Shown: positions 31,021 to 39,717, numbered from the stretch's first letter. The stretch: 64,000 nt of DNA from Akkermansiaceae bacterium UBA2381 (GCA_002344215.1 DDSV01000036.1:1-64000); one strand, 5' to 3'. Notes: generated from the letters alone by a model not told the origin. A program made the numbers and translations.

Positions 31021-31443
31021 ATGACCGCAATCGAGAAGATCGAAAGCAAGTTGAGGAAGTATCCCTCTGCGCAATTTTCAGTTTCAGGTGACATGATCAC
31101 AGTCCAACCGACAGACTCCGAAGGTTTCTCAGTTTGGCTTACTGAAAAGAGGCCTGGGTACACTGTGGGTTACGATGGGTGGCACGATGAATTTGAAGAT
31201 GAGGAAGACGCCCTCGCGGCCTTTGACTTCGGTCTCAGCGAGGATTGCCGTTTGAAGGTGATCCAGCGCGGAGAGATAGATTGCGCATGGATCGTCGAAG
31301 GGAGAGATGCGGATGGTCGATGGAGTGGAGACAGCACGACAGGTCTCCTTTTCACACCATTCTGGAAGAAGCGGAAGACGATTTATCGACAAAACCACTT
31401 AATAGCTGATGCCGAACGAACATTGGATGGCAACAACCTCTAG
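31021..31443 (+). CDS. Uncharacterised protein
   Basis: 140 residues. Contains TAIEKIESKLRKYPSAQFSV, TDSEGFSVWLTEKRPGYTVG, YDGWHDEFEDEEDALAAFDF and a GLLFTPFWKKRKTIYRQNH end. The alternating beta strands with a central acidic helix suggest a small alpha/beta immunity-type fold, but no family is recognised. Preceded by leader repeat copy 2. Confidence 0.65.
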   Translation: MTAIEKIESKLRKYPSAQFSVSGDMITVQPTDSEGFSVWLTEKRPGYTVGYDGWHDEFEDEEDALAAFDFGLSEDCRLKVIQRGEIDCAWIVEGRDADGRWSGDSTTGLLFTPFWKKRKTIYRQNHLIADAERTLDGNNL

Positions 31444-31549
31444 CCCCTCGTTTTTCGATGCTCCGTCTTGATTCAACTTCTCCAACGCTAACAGCGCTGG
31501 CGGCCGTCAGGCGGGGTACGATCGTTTAAATGTCCTACTACCACAATCT

Positions 31550-32059
31550 ATGCCGATCACGATCACTCTGAATCTAAGCCCCGAGACCCTCGCCGAGGGA
31601 AGTCGTGCTCACCGTGATTTGCAGGCAAGGTTGTTTTTTCGCGTCTTTCTGAACCTGTTTCGAATTGTCACGGTCGTCGTAGGCTATCATTGGTTTGTGC
31701 ATCGAGATACGATGCTCTTCGGATTGGCCCTCATGCTTTTCGGAGTCTATCCATTCGTCCAGCCCTTTATCAATCGGTGGCGGATTGAACGGCGATTCCG
31801 TCAGCATCCAGAACTTTATGAGGTGAGCACATGGACTTTCGACGACGCCGGCGTTAGTAGCTCGGCTGATTCTGCGTCGTCCTCAGCGCATTGGAAATCT
31901 ATGACTGCGATTGCTTCCGTTCGTGGCGGCATCATGCTGTATGCATTTCCGAGTGTCTACAACTGGTTTCCCGCATCCTGTTTCAAGAGCCCTGAGCAGG
32001 TGCGAGAGATTATTGACATGGCCGTTGCCGGAGGCATCACATCACATCGCAACGTATGA
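31550..32059 (+). CDS. YcxB-like membrane protein
   Basis: 169 residues. Two membrane segments in the first half (LFRIVTVVVGYHWFV and MLFGLALMLFGVYPFV), then a cytoplasmic beta-rich part with TWTFDDAGVSSSADSASSSA, HWKSMTAIASVRGGIMLYAF and YNWFPASCFKSPEQVREI. The layout of two helices and a W..F..P.S.F..P/EQ..EI motif is that of the YcxB-like family. The function of the family is not known. Confidence 0.75.
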   Translation: MPITITLNLSPETLAEGSRAHRDLQARLFFRVFLNLFRIVTVVVGYHWFVHRDTMLFGLALMLFGVYPFVQPFINRWRIERRFRQHPELYEVSTWTFDDAGVSSSADSASSSAHWKSMTAIASVRGGIMLYAFPSVYNWFPASCFKSPEQVREIIDMAVAGGITSHRNV

Positions 32060-32208
32060 GCCGCTCTTCCACGAACGACGCTCCGCAAGATGCGGCGGGG
32101 CAAACCATGACGTTTTCGTGCGTACAGCGCCGCTACGATCAATAAGAAGATGGAGAGTTCGTCGAGGGGCGATTCCCATGGGGAGGAGAGCCATTCTCGA
32201 AACGGGAG

Positions 32209-32238
32209 TTGACTTCGTGTAAAAAAGACACAAACATA
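32209..32238 (+). promoter_or_regulatory. Putative promoter and NrtR operator
   Basis: TTGACT (32209-32214) could be a -35 box, with AAACAT (32232-32237) as a weak -10 after 17 bases. Between them GTGTAAAAAAGACAC (32217-32231) has GTGT/ACAC inverted ends, a fitting place for autorepression by the first gene product. Position 20 bases before the NrtR start. No experimental support. Confidence 0.45.
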
Positions 32239-32250
32239 GAGCAGAAACTG

Positions 32251-32937
32251 ATGACATACACCTACGAGTATCCGAGACCGGCGCTGACAGTGGACTGTGT
32301 TGTCTTCGGCTTCGATGGTTCGGGTCTCCAAGTGTTGCTGATCCGGCGCGGGGTAGAGCCCTTTGCTGGATCGTGGGCACTTCCGGGAGGCTTCGTGCAG
32401 ATGGAGGAAAATCTGGAAACGGCGGCGCGGCGTGAACTGGAGGAGGAAACCGGACTGAAGGGAGTCTTCCTGGAGCAACTCTGTACTTTCGGCGATCCGG
32501 GGCGGGATCCGCGCGGGCGGGTCGTGAGTGTGGCCTTCTTTGCCTTGGTTCAACCTGACCAGCATCCGGCTAGGGGCGATACCGATGCGAGCGATGCGAA
32601 ATGGTTCGAGGCGGGCAAACTGCCCCCGCTGGCCTTCGATCACGCGTCGATCCTCGGTGCGGCTCTGGAGCGATTGCGGGGGAAAATCCGCTATCAGCCA
32701 GTGGGTTTCGAATTGCTTCCAAAGCGCTTCACCCTGGCGCAGTTGCAGACGCTTTACGAAGCGATCCTGGACCGTCCTCTGGACAAGCGGAACTTCCGCA
32801 AGAAGCTGCTCTCCTTCGATTTTCTGGTACCGCTCGACGACTACTCAGGCGGCGCGCATCGCCCGGCTCGCCTCCACCGTTTTGATCGCAGAAAGTACGA
32901 GGCACTCGCCAGAAAGGGGTTCCTATTCGAGTTATGA
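32251..32937 (+). CDS. nrtR: NrtR-type Nudix transcriptional regulator
   Basis: 228 residues from ATG 32251; an in-frame extension to 32209 would overlap the promoter. N-terminal Nudix domain with ALTVDCVVFGFDGSGLQVLL, GSWALPGGFVQMEENLETAA and RRELEEETGLKG, then a winged-helix domain with LPKRFTLAQLQTLYEAILDR, NFRKKLLSFDFLVPLDDYSG and RPARLHRFDRRKYEAL. NrtR represses NAD genes and is released by ADP-ribose. The Nudix motif is nearly complete, so ADP-ribose hydrolysis or binding cannot be decided. First gene of the NAD operon, overlapping pncB (ATGA at 32934). Confidence 0.9.
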   Translation: MTYTYEYPRPALTVDCVVFGFDGSGLQVLLIRRGVEPFAGSWALPGGFVQMEENLETAARRELEEETGLKGVFLEQLCTFGDPGRDPRGRVVSVAFFALVQPDQHPARGDTDASDAKWFEAGKLPPLAFDHASILGAALERLRGKIRYQPVGFELLPKRFTLAQLQTLYEAILDRPLDKRNFRKKLLSFDFLVPLDDYSGGAHRPARLHRFDRRKYEALARKGFLFEL

Positions 32938-34400
32938 TCACTCACAGTCCACTGCAGACCGATCTCTATCAGCTCACCATGGCAGCCGCCTATTGGCATG
33001 CAGGCAAGGCGGAGCAGGAGAGTGTGTTCCATCTGTTCTTCCGTCGCCTGCCTTTCCTCGGCGGATATGCGATTGCAGCGGGGCTGGAGCCCGCGCTGGA
33101 ATGGATGGAGGCGTTCCGCTTCCGAAAGGAGGAACTCGAATACTTGGCGGGCCTACGCACGAAAGTCGACACGCCGCTCTTTCGAAGAGACTTCCTTAAT
33201 TACCTTGGCGAGCTGCGGCTGAAGCTGGATATCGATGCGATTCCGGAAGGTGAAGCGGTCTTCGCCCATGAGCCGCTGTTGCGGGTGGAGGGACCGATCC
33301 TGCACGCGCAACTGGTGGAGACGGCACTACTCAATATCCTGAACTTCCAGACTCTGGTGGCCACGAAGGCGGCGCGGATATGTGGGGCGGCGGCTGGCGG
33401 ACCGGTGATCGAATTTGGCTACCGCCGCGCGCAGGGACCGGATGGAGGACTCTCGGCGAGTCGTGCCGCCTGTATCGGCGGGTGCAAGGGCACCTCGAAC
33501 GTGCTGGCCGGGCAACGCTATGGCCTGCCGGTTCTGGGCACTCACGCACACTCGTGGGTGATGTCCTTTGATGATGAGAGCGAGGCCTTCGATCGCTATG
33601 CGGAAGCGATGCCCGATAATTCGACCTTGCTGGTGGATACCTACGACACACTGGGCGGGGTGGATCATGCGATCACGACGGCACGACTGCTGCGCCAGCG
33701 CGGGCATGAGCTAAACGGGATCCGACTCGATTCGGGCGACCTTGCGTGGCTGAGCCAGCAAGCCCGCGCTAAGCTGGATGCGGCTGGCTTTCCGGAGGTG
33801 AAGATCGTCGCAAGCAATGACCTCGACGAACACATCATCGAGAGCCTGAGGCATCAGGGGGCACGGATCGACATCTGGGGTGTCGGGACGAACCTGGTGA
33901 CTGCAGCCGACCAGCCGGCACTGGGGGGTGTTTACAAATTGGGGGCCCTGCGGAGCGAGGACGGAACCTGGCAACCGCGGATCAAGTTGAGTGAACAAAT
34001 GGCCAAGAGCTCGATCCCGGGACGCTTGCAAGTGCGACGTTTCGAAGAGAACGGATTGCTGATGGCGGATGCCATCTACGATTTGGATCGTGGCATACCG
34101 GACGAGCAAGTGGAGATCGTCGATCCGGGTGATACTAGCCGCAGCAAGCTCATCCCGGCGGGCACGGCATTCCACGATGTGTTGCAGCCGGTAATGAGGG
34201 ACGGGAAGAGGGTTACCGCACCCGAGCTTTTGGACATGATCCGCTCACGCTGCAAGGAGACAGTAGCGAAGCTACACCCGGGGACCACACGTCTCGTGAA
34301 TCCCCATACTTTCCCTGCGGGCCTCGAGCAAGGACTGCATGACGCGCGGGAACTGCTCCTGGCCGAGTATCGCCAAAAAAGAGGAAAGGTAGTTCCATGA
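32934..34400 (+). CDS. pncB: Nicotinate phosphoribosyltransferase
   Basis: 488 residues. The N-terminus THSPLQTDLYQLTMAAAYWH is typical. The PRPP-binding region FGYRRAQGPDGGLSASRAAC and the catalytic-histidine motif LGTHAHSWVMSF are present, then GIRLDSGDLAWLSQQARAKL and IDIWGVGTNLVTA. It converts nicotinate and PRPP to nicotinate mononucleotide, the entry step of the Preiss-Handler pathway. It overlaps nrtR and kptA by 4 bases each, so it is tightly coupled. Confidence 0.93.
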   Translation: MITHSPLQTDLYQLTMAAAYWHAGKAEQESVFHLFFRRLPFLGGYAIAAGLEPALEWMEAFRFRKEELEYLAGLRTKVDTPLFRRDFLNYLGELRLKLDIDAIPEGEAVFAHEPLLRVEGPILHAQLVETALLNILNFQTLVATKAARICGAAAGGPVIEFGYRRAQGPDGGLSASRAACIGGCKGTSNVLAGQRYGLPVLGTHAHSWVMSFDDESEAFDRYAEAMPDNSTLLVDTYDTLGGVDHAITTARLLRQRGHELNGIRLDSGDLAWLSQQARAKLDAAGFPEVKIVASNDLDEHIIESLRHQGARIDIWGVGTNLVTAADQPALGGVYKLGALRSEDGTWQPRIKLSEQMAKSSIPGRLQVRRFEENGLLMADAIYDLDRGIPDEQVEIVDPGDTSRSKLIPAGTAFHDVLQPVMRDGKRVTAPELLDMIRSRCKETVAKLHPGTTRLVNPHTFPAGLEQGLHDARELLLAEYRQKRGKVVP

Positions 34401-34933
34401 AAATAAAAGATATCAGCAAGTTCCTGAGCCTCGTGCTGCGGCATGAGCCGGGAAGAATTGGCATCACACTGGATGAAAACGGGTGGACGGATTGCCGCGA
34501 ACTTATCGAAGCGGCAGGTCGTCATGGCATGTCGTTTAACTACGAGACCTTGGTGGAGGTCGTGCACACCAATGACAAGCAACGCTTCTCCTTCAGCGAG
34601 GACGGCAAGCGCATCCGGGCGAACCAGGGGCACTCGGTGACGGTGGACCTTTCCCTGGAACCGCAGGTTCCGCCGGAGTTCCTCTATCACGGCACGGTAG
34701 CGAAGTTCCTCGACTCGATCCGCGGCGGCGGCCTTCACAAAGGTGAGAGACACCACGTGCACCTAAGCCCCGATCTGGTGACAGCCACGAAAGTAGGGGC
34801 GCGCCGTGGCAAGCCGGTGATCCTCTCCATCCGCGCTGCGGAGATTTCGGCGGCGGGGCAACCTTTTTATGTTACCGCAAATGGCGTGTGGCTGACCGAT
34901 GCGGTGCCGCCGGAGTTCATCGACTTTCCATGA
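34397..34933 (+). CDS. kptA: RNA 2'-phosphotransferase (Tpt1/KptA)
   Basis: 178 residues. The N-terminal winged-helix has SKFLSLVLRHEPGRIGITLD and WTDCRELIEAAGRHG; the C-terminal ADP-ribosyltransferase-like domain has QRFSFSEDGKRIRANQGHSV, EFLYHGTVAKFLDSIRGGGL and RHHVHLSPDLVTA. KptA moves a 2'-phosphate from RNA to NAD, giving ADP-ribose 1'',2''-cyclic phosphate and nicotinamide. In most bacteria its natural substrate is unknown. In this operon the nicotinamide would be recycled by PncA and PncB (inference). Confidence 0.93.
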   Translation: MKIKDISKFLSLVLRHEPGRIGITLDENGWTDCRELIEAAGRHGMSFNYETLVEVVHTNDKQRFSFSEDGKRIRANQGHSVTVDLSLEPQVPPEFLYHGTVAKFLDSIRGGGLHKGERHHVHLSPDLVTATKVGARRGKPVILSIRAAEISAAGQPFYVTANGVWLTDAVPPEFIDFP

Positions 34934-35577
34934 AGCTGGCACCCTATAGCGAGATAGAAGCGACTTGGCCCGGCAGCGGGCGCCACATCCTGGCGAGCCA
35001 TGATGCAGATTCGGTGGTGGTCTACCAGGCCTACCGGCCGGGGATAGGGGAGCATGCGGCGAGATATCAGCGCTTCGGCGGGGATTTCAGCTTTGGCCGC
35101 ATGAGCTGGATCAAACCCAATTTCCTGTGGATGATGTATCGCTCAGGCTGGGGTACGAAGGAAGGACAGGAGGTCACATTGGCGATCACGATCCCCCGGA
35201 GCTTGTTCGATGAGATTCTGGCGGTCGCTGTGCCGTCCTCCTTTGATGGTTCGCGGGATCGCGATCCTGACAACTGGAAGGGTTCCTTGGCGTCTTCCGA
35301 GGTGCGGCTCCAGTGGGATCCGGATCATGCGCCGGATGGCAGCTCTTTGCAGCGCCGGGCCGTGCAGCTTGGTCTGCGCGGAGAGATCTTGCGCCGATAT
35401 GCGGAGCGCGAGGTCATTGCGATTGAGGATATTTCCGCCTTCGTCGCAGAACAGCGCGGATACCAGCGAGAACCCGACAAGCTGATGGTGCCCGCGGAAA
35501 CGATCTATTGGCCACATCGTGAAGACGCTGCGGAGAATATCAGGATGGATTCGTGGGAGGCGAAGCCCGGGCCATGA
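34930..35577 (+). CDS. DUF4291 protein
   Basis: 215 residues from ATG 34930, overlapping kptA. Typical DUF4291: MKLAPYSEIEATWPGSGRHI, LASHDADSVVVYQAYRPGIG, FGRMSWIKPNFLWMMYRSGW and GTKEGQEVTLAITIPRS. The fold appears related to ADP-ribosyltransferases (the DSVVVYQAY and SWIKPNFLWM region), but activity is unproved. Encoded between KptA and the ADP-ribosylglycohydrolase, it may use or sense NAD or ADP-ribose. Confidence 0.88.
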   Translation: MKLAPYSEIEATWPGSGRHILASHDADSVVVYQAYRPGIGEHAARYQRFGGDFSFGRMSWIKPNFLWMMYRSGWGTKEGQEVTLAITIPRSLFDEILAVAVPSSFDGSRDRDPDNWKGSLASSEVRLQWDPDHAPDGSSLQRRAVQLGLRGEILRRYAEREVIAIEDISAFVAEQRGYQREPDKLMVPAETIYWPHREDAAENIRMDSWEAKPGP

Positions 35578-36590
35578 AAGAGACACTATCATCCTGCCTC
35601 CTTGGGGGCGCACTTGGCGATTCATTGGGACTGGCCGCGGAAGGTTTGAGCGCTATGCGCATTGCCCGGATTTGGCCAACAACACTCCGGCATCGCCTCT
35701 GCGGGAATCGAGGCATGGTCAGCGACGATACGGAGCATGCGGTGATGACAGCACTTTCGCTGAGAGGTCATGCGGATGATCCCGAGGAATTCGCCCGAGC
35801 ACTCGCCAAGCGTCTGCGCTGGTGGTTTGCCGGTGTGCCTGCCGGAGTGGGTTTGGCGACTGCGCGCTCTATTCTCAAGCTCTGGTGCGGAGTGAACCCG
35901 TCGCGTAGCGGCGTATGGTCGGCGGGGAATGGTCCGTTGATGCGCGCGCCGGTGGTCGGGGTGACCTTTTCCGAAGACCGCGATAGGCGCTTAGCTTTCA
36001 CTGACGTATCGACTCGAATCACGCATTCCGATCCGCGCGCGGGAGAAGCCGCAAGAATGATTGCCGAGGCCTGCGCGATGGCGACAGAGAACTCGCATGA
36101 CGAAAACGTGATCGTGAATGCTCTGGAGCACTTGGCGGAGAGTCAGGAGATGAAGTTCCGTTTTGTCCAGTTGCGTGAGGCACTGGATAGAGGCGAGAGC
36201 GTGGGAGACATGGCTGATCGCATCGGCAGGCGGGCCGGATATGTGAGCGGGTTTGCTCCAGACACGGCAGGAGTTGCATTGTTCGCGTGGCTGCGACACC
36301 GCGGGGATTTTCGAGCGACGGTGGAGGCCGTGGTGTCGGCGGGTGGCGATACGGATACGGTTGCCTTCGTTGCGGGCTCACTGGCCGGGATCGACGTCGG
36401 CCGTGAGGGCATGCCGGAAGAGTGGATCACCGGACTGCGGGATTGGCCGATCCAAGGAGGCTTTCTCCGTAAGGTGGCCGGAGGAGACAAAGTCAGCTAT
36501 CCCGTCTGGCCACTCTCGCTGGCGAGGAATAGTTTCTTTTTGATGGTCGTGCTGGCCCATGTCTTTCGCCGTGTGTTACCACCGTACTGA
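35574..36590 (+). CDS. ADP-ribosylglycohydrolase (DraG family)
   Basis: 338 residues from ATG 35574, overlapping DUF4291. DraG features: CLLGGALGDSLGLAAEGLS, GMVSDDTEHAVMTALSLRG (metal-binding SDDTE), WSAGNGPLMRAPVVGVTF, THSDPRAGEAARMIAEACA and SAGGDTDTVAFVAGSLAG (second metal site). Such enzymes remove ADP-ribose from arginine or other acceptors, or hydrolyse ADP-ribosylated nucleotides. The tail after about 305 (SLARNSFFLMVVLAHVFRR) is hydrophobic. Confidence 0.92.
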   Translation: MKETLSSCLLGGALGDSLGLAAEGLSAMRIARIWPTTLRHRLCGNRGMVSDDTEHAVMTALSLRGHADDPEEFARALAKRLRWWFAGVPAGVGLATARSILKLWCGVNPSRSGVWSAGNGPLMRAPVVGVTFSEDRDRRLAFTDVSTRITHSDPRAGEAARMIAEACAMATENSHDENVIVNALEHLAESQEMKFRFVQLREALDRGESVGDMADRIGRRAGYVSGFAPDTAGVALFAWLRHRGDFRATVEAVVSAGGDTDTVAFVAGSLAGIDVGREGMPEEWITGLRDWPIQGGFLRKVAGGDKVSYPVWPLSLARNSFFLMVVLAHVFRRVLPPY

Positions 36591-36596
36591 GCATTC

Positions 36597-36938
36597 ATGA
36601 CTACCACCCTATATCGTCCGGTGGGGCCGGAGGAGCTGAAGCTGATCGAAGACAGTGGCTGGAGTGCCTTTCCACCACGGTTACCGGATCAGCCGATCTT
36701 TTATCCCGTTACCAATGAATCCTATGCGATCCAGATCGCGCGCGACTGGAATGTCCCGGCATCTGGGTCTGGCTTCGTGACGCGTTTCGACGTGGAGACA
36801 GAGTATCTGAGGCGCTTCCCGGTAGAGACCGTTGGAGGGCGGGAGCACACCGAGTTGTGGGTGCCGGCTGAGGAACTGGAGGAGTTCAACCGCCACATCG
36901 TGGGTAAGATAGAGGTCACGAAAAGGTTTCCGGAATGA
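36597..36938 (+). CDS. Small ADP-ribosylation/crystallin-J1-associated protein
   Basis: 113 residues. Sequence: TLYRPVGPEELKLIEDSGWS, AFPPRLPDQPIFYPVTNESY, GSGFVTRFDVETEYLRRFPV, HTELWVPAEELEEFNRHIVG and IEVTKRF. I recognise this as a small family usually annotated ADP-ribosylation/crystallin J1 because it travels with DraG genes; it resembles a reduced ADP-ribosyltransferase-like fold. Here it lies between DraG and the macro-domain gene, overlapping the latter (ATGA at 36935). Confidence 0.75.
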   Translation: MTTTLYRPVGPEELKLIEDSGWSAFPPRLPDQPIFYPVTNESYAIQIARDWNVPASGSGFVTRFDVETEYLRRFPVETVGGREHTELWVPAEELEEFNRHIVGKIEVTKRFPE

Positions 36939-37432
36939 AAGCGATTCTGGGAGACATCACGAAACTGGAGGTTGATGCCATCGTCAATGCCGCCAACTCC
37001 AGCCTGCTCGGGGGTGGCGGTGTCGATGGCGCGATTCATCGGGCGGCCGGACCGGAGCTGGTGCACGAGTGCCGTTTATTGCACGGCTGCAAAACCGGTC
37101 AGGCTGAGATCACCAGGGGATATCGTCTGCCTGCAAAGCATGTGATCCACACCGTGGGTCCGGTGTGGAATGGCGGCGACAAGCGCGAAGCAGAACTATT
37201 GGCGGGCTGCTACCGACAGTCGCTCGAACTCGCGGTGAAGCATTCTTTGAAATCGATCGCCTTTCCCTCCATCAGCACCGGAATCTTCGGCTATCCCATC
37301 GCGGAGGCCGCGGCCATCGCCGTGAAGACGGCTCGTGAATTTATAAAGGAACATCCCCTGGAGGTAGTCTTCTGCTGCTTCTCGGGAAGGGACCTCGCGA
37401 TCTATCAAGCCGAACTGGTCAAGGAGTTATGA
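36935..37432 (+). CDS. Macro-domain ADP-ribose hydrolase
   Basis: 165 residues. AILGDITKLEVDAIVNAANS, SLLGGGGVDGAIHRAAGPEL, GCKTGQAEITRGYRLPAKHV and FPSISTGIFGYPIAEAAAIA are the classic macro-domain elements (YmdB/MacroD type) that bind ADP-ribose and remove it from proteins, O-acetyl-ADP-ribose or ADP-ribose phosphates. A macro protein could act on the cyclic phosphate product of KptA. Overlaps pncA (ATGA at 37429). Confidence 0.93.
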   Translation: MKAILGDITKLEVDAIVNAANSSLLGGGGVDGAIHRAAGPELVHECRLLHGCKTGQAEITRGYRLPAKHVIHTVGPVWNGGDKREAELLAGCYRQSLELAVKHSLKSIAFPSISTGIFGYPIAEAAAIAVKTAREFIKEHPLEVVFCCFSGRDLAIYQAELVKEL

Positions 37433-38061
37433 ATCCGTCGACAAACACAGACAGGCCGGGCGACCGTGCCTTAATCCTCGTCGATCTGCAGAACGACTTC
37501 CTGCCCGGTGGTGCGCTGGCGGTGACGGAGGGCGATCAGGTCATTCCGGTCGCGAACCGTTTGATGGATGACTTCGAAGTAATCGTCGCCACCCAGGACT
37601 GGCATCCACCCGATCACGGTAGCTTCGCTGCGAACCATCCCGGGAAACAACCCTATGAGAGGATCGATTTGAACGGCCTTCCCCAAGTGCTGTGGACCGT
37701 TCATTGTGTGCAAGGCACGCCCGGTGCGGACTTTGCTCCCGGACTGCGGGTCGATCGGATCACGAAGGTCTTCCGCAAGGGAACAGATCCGGAAATCGAT
37801 AGCTATAGCGGTTTCTACGATAACGGGCATCGCAAATCCACCGGCCTCGGCGAATGGCTGCGCGAGCAGGGAGTGAAGCGCCTGACGCTTTGTGGTCTGG
37901 CCACGGACTACTGCGTGAAATTCACCGCCCTGGATGCACTGGTGGAAGGTTTCGAAGTAACGCTTCATCTTCCTGCCAGCCGCGGAGTGGAATTGGCACC
38001 CGGCGATGTGGATGAGGCAGTGGCAGAGATGAGATCGAACGGTGTGATAATCGAAGACTGA
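37429..38061 (+). CDS. pncA: Nicotinamidase
   Basis: 210 residues. RALILVDLQNDFLPGGALAV supplies the catalytic Asp, ATQDWHPPDHGSFAANHPG the metal-binding D-x-H-x-x-x-H, FRKGTDPEIDSYSGFYDN the Lys, and LCGLATDYCVKFTALDAL the catalytic Cys. It deamidates nicotinamide to nicotinate for PncB. The CVQGTPGADF segment is also typical. Confidence 0.94.
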   Translation: MNPSTNTDRPGDRALILVDLQNDFLPGGALAVTEGDQVIPVANRLMDDFEVIVATQDWHPPDHGSFAANHPGKQPYERIDLNGLPQVLWTVHCVQGTPGADFAPGLRVDRITKVFRKGTDPEIDSYSGFYDNGHRKSTGLGEWLREQGVKRLTLCGLATDYCVKFTALDALVEGFEVTLHLPASRGVELAPGDVDEAVAEMRSNGVIIED

Positions 38062-38062
38062 G

Positions 38063-38749
38063 ATGGCCGATGATCCCTACTTGGCTCCTGCAAGAAACAT
38101 TCCCTTACACCGTGCGACGTTCGCACCGGATGTGGTGCTGGTGCCGCTTCTTTCGGTTTTACTCCTGCTCAGTGCGTGGCAGAAGTGGTTGCCCATCGAC
38201 ATAACAGAAGCGTGGGGATTTGCCACCGGGGCCGTCTGCGTTTGGCTGGTCACGAAGGAAAATATCTGGAACTGGCCGATCGGGTTGGCGAACAACCTCT
38301 TCTTCGCAACCTTGTTCTGGAATGCGCGACTCTACGCAGACTTCGGGCTTCAGTGGGTCTACTTCGGCTTCGGCATCTGGGGCTGGTGGGTGTGGATGCA
38401 CGGAGGCAAAGATCACTCCCCGCTGAAGGTCTCGCGGGCCACTAGGGTCGAGTGGCTGGTGATCACGGTTTTTATCGTGCTTGGAACCTGGGGGCTGCGC
38501 GAAATCCTGCTGAAGGTGAATGGATCGGCACCCTTCCTGGATGCATTGACCACGGTGATCTGCCTTGCCGCGCAATACCTGCTGTGCCGGAAGAAGATCG
38601 AAAACTGGTGGCTGTGGATCACGGCGGATCTGATCTACGTGCCACTCTACGCCAGCAAGAATTTGCCTCTCACCTCGGTGCTCTATGCGGGTTTTATCGT
38701 TCTTTGTATTCTCGGTATCATGCGATGGAAGAAGGAGTTGCCAGGTTGA
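38063..38749 (+). CDS. pnuC: Nicotinamide riboside transporter PnuC
   Basis: 228 residues with about seven membrane segments. Family motifs: WGFATGAVCVWLVTKENIWN, WPIGLANNLFFATLFWNARL, YADFGLQWVYFGFGIWGWWV and a late KIENWWLWITADLIYVPLY. PnuC lets nicotinamide riboside diffuse into the cell, where phosphorylation by the NadR-like kinase encoded next traps it. It starts two bases after the pncA stop. Confidence 0.93.
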   Translation: MADDPYLAPARNIPLHRATFAPDVVLVPLLSVLLLLSAWQKWLPIDITEAWGFATGAVCVWLVTKENIWNWPIGLANNLFFATLFWNARLYADFGLQWVYFGFGIWGWWVWMHGGKDHSPLKVSRATRVEWLVITVFIVLGTWGLREILLKVNGSAPFLDALTTVICLAAQYLLCRKKIENWWLWITADLIYVPLYASKNLPLTSVLYAGFIVLCILGIMRWKKELPG

Positions 38750-39717
38750 ATGCGGAACGATTCGGCTTGGGGGTGGTGGTTGGCAAGTTTATGCCGCCGC
38801 ACCGAGGGCATCGCTTCCTGATCGAAACCGCTTTGTCGCGTTGCGAGCGTGTCGTAGTCATCGTCTGTGGCAAGCCGGTCGATCCGATCCCGCCTGAGTT
38901 GCGGGTGGCATGGTTGAGGGAACTGGTGCCAGCGGCAGAGCTCCTGCTGATCGATGATCGCTACGATGAGAACGATACACGCGTCTGGGCGGAGAATACG
39001 ATGGGGTGGCTCGGCCGTGCACCGGATGTCGTGTTCACCTCGGAGGACTATGGCGAACGCTATGCGAGCATGATGGGGGCCCGGCATGTGATGGTTGACC
39101 GGGCGCGCTTGACTGTTCCTTGCAGTGGAACTGCGGTTCGCAGCGATCCTTTCGCGATGTGGGACTTCATCGACCCGCCCCTGAAGGAATGGTTTGCGAA
39201 GCGGATCGTGATCGTGGGAGCAGAGTCCACCGGGACCACGACCTTGGCGGTCGATCTCGCCGATGCCCTGGATACAATCTGGGTGGCCGAATACGGCCGT
39301 GAATACAGTGCGCTCAAACAGGGGAGGGGAGAGGCGGTGTGGAACTCTGCTGAGTTTATGGAAATCGCCCGCGAGCAAACGCGCCGGGAAGACGCCGCTG
39401 CCCGTGAGTCGAACCGCATTTTGGTGTGTGACACGAATGTCTTCGCCACGGTGCAGTGGCATCGCCGATACATGGGCACGCGGCTTCCGGAGTTGGAGGA
39501 ATTTGCACAAGGCTGCCGGGTGCACCTCTATGTTCTGACAGGGGATGAGATTCCCTTCGTGCAAGACGGCCTGCGCGATGGCGAGCACTTGCGCCACGAG
39601 ATGCACTGCTGGTTTGAAGAAGCGCTGGCTGGCCAAGAGGTGCCGTGGTTGTTGGTGACTGGGGATCCGAAATCCCGGGTGAAGCAAGTCATCGAGCGGT
39701 TGCATGAGATGCCGTGA
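38746..39717 (+). CDS. NadR-like NMN adenylyltransferase / ribosylnicotinamide kinase
   Basis: 323 residues from TTG 38746, chosen because AGGAG lies about 10 bases upstream and the TTGA overlaps the PnuC stop; ATG 38725 is the alternative. The N-terminal nucleotidyltransferase has VVVGKFMPPHRGHRFLIETA (GxFxPxHxGH) and ENTMGWLGRAPDVVFTSEDY. The C-terminal kinase has IVIVGAESTGTTTLAVDLAD, in which the usual P-loop lysine (GKT) is replaced by threonine, and RRYMGTRLPELEEFAQGCRV. No helix-turn-helix is present, so unlike enterobacterial NadR it is not itself a repressor. It would convert NR to NMN and NMN to NAD. Confidence 0.88.
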   Translation: MNAERFGLGVVVGKFMPPHRGHRFLIETALSRCERVVVIVCGKPVDPIPPELRVAWLRELVPAAELLLIDDRYDENDTRVWAENTMGWLGRAPDVVFTSEDYGERYASMMGARHVMVDRARLTVPCSGTAVRSDPFAMWDFIDPPLKEWFAKRIVIVGAESTGTTTLAVDLADALDTIWVAEYGREYSALKQGRGEAVWNSAEFMEIAREQTRREDAAARESNRILVCDTNVFATVQWHRRYMGTRLPELEEFAQGCRVHLYVLTGDEIPFVQDGLRDGEHLRHEMHCWFEEALAGQEVPWLLVTGDPKSRVKQVIERLHEMP

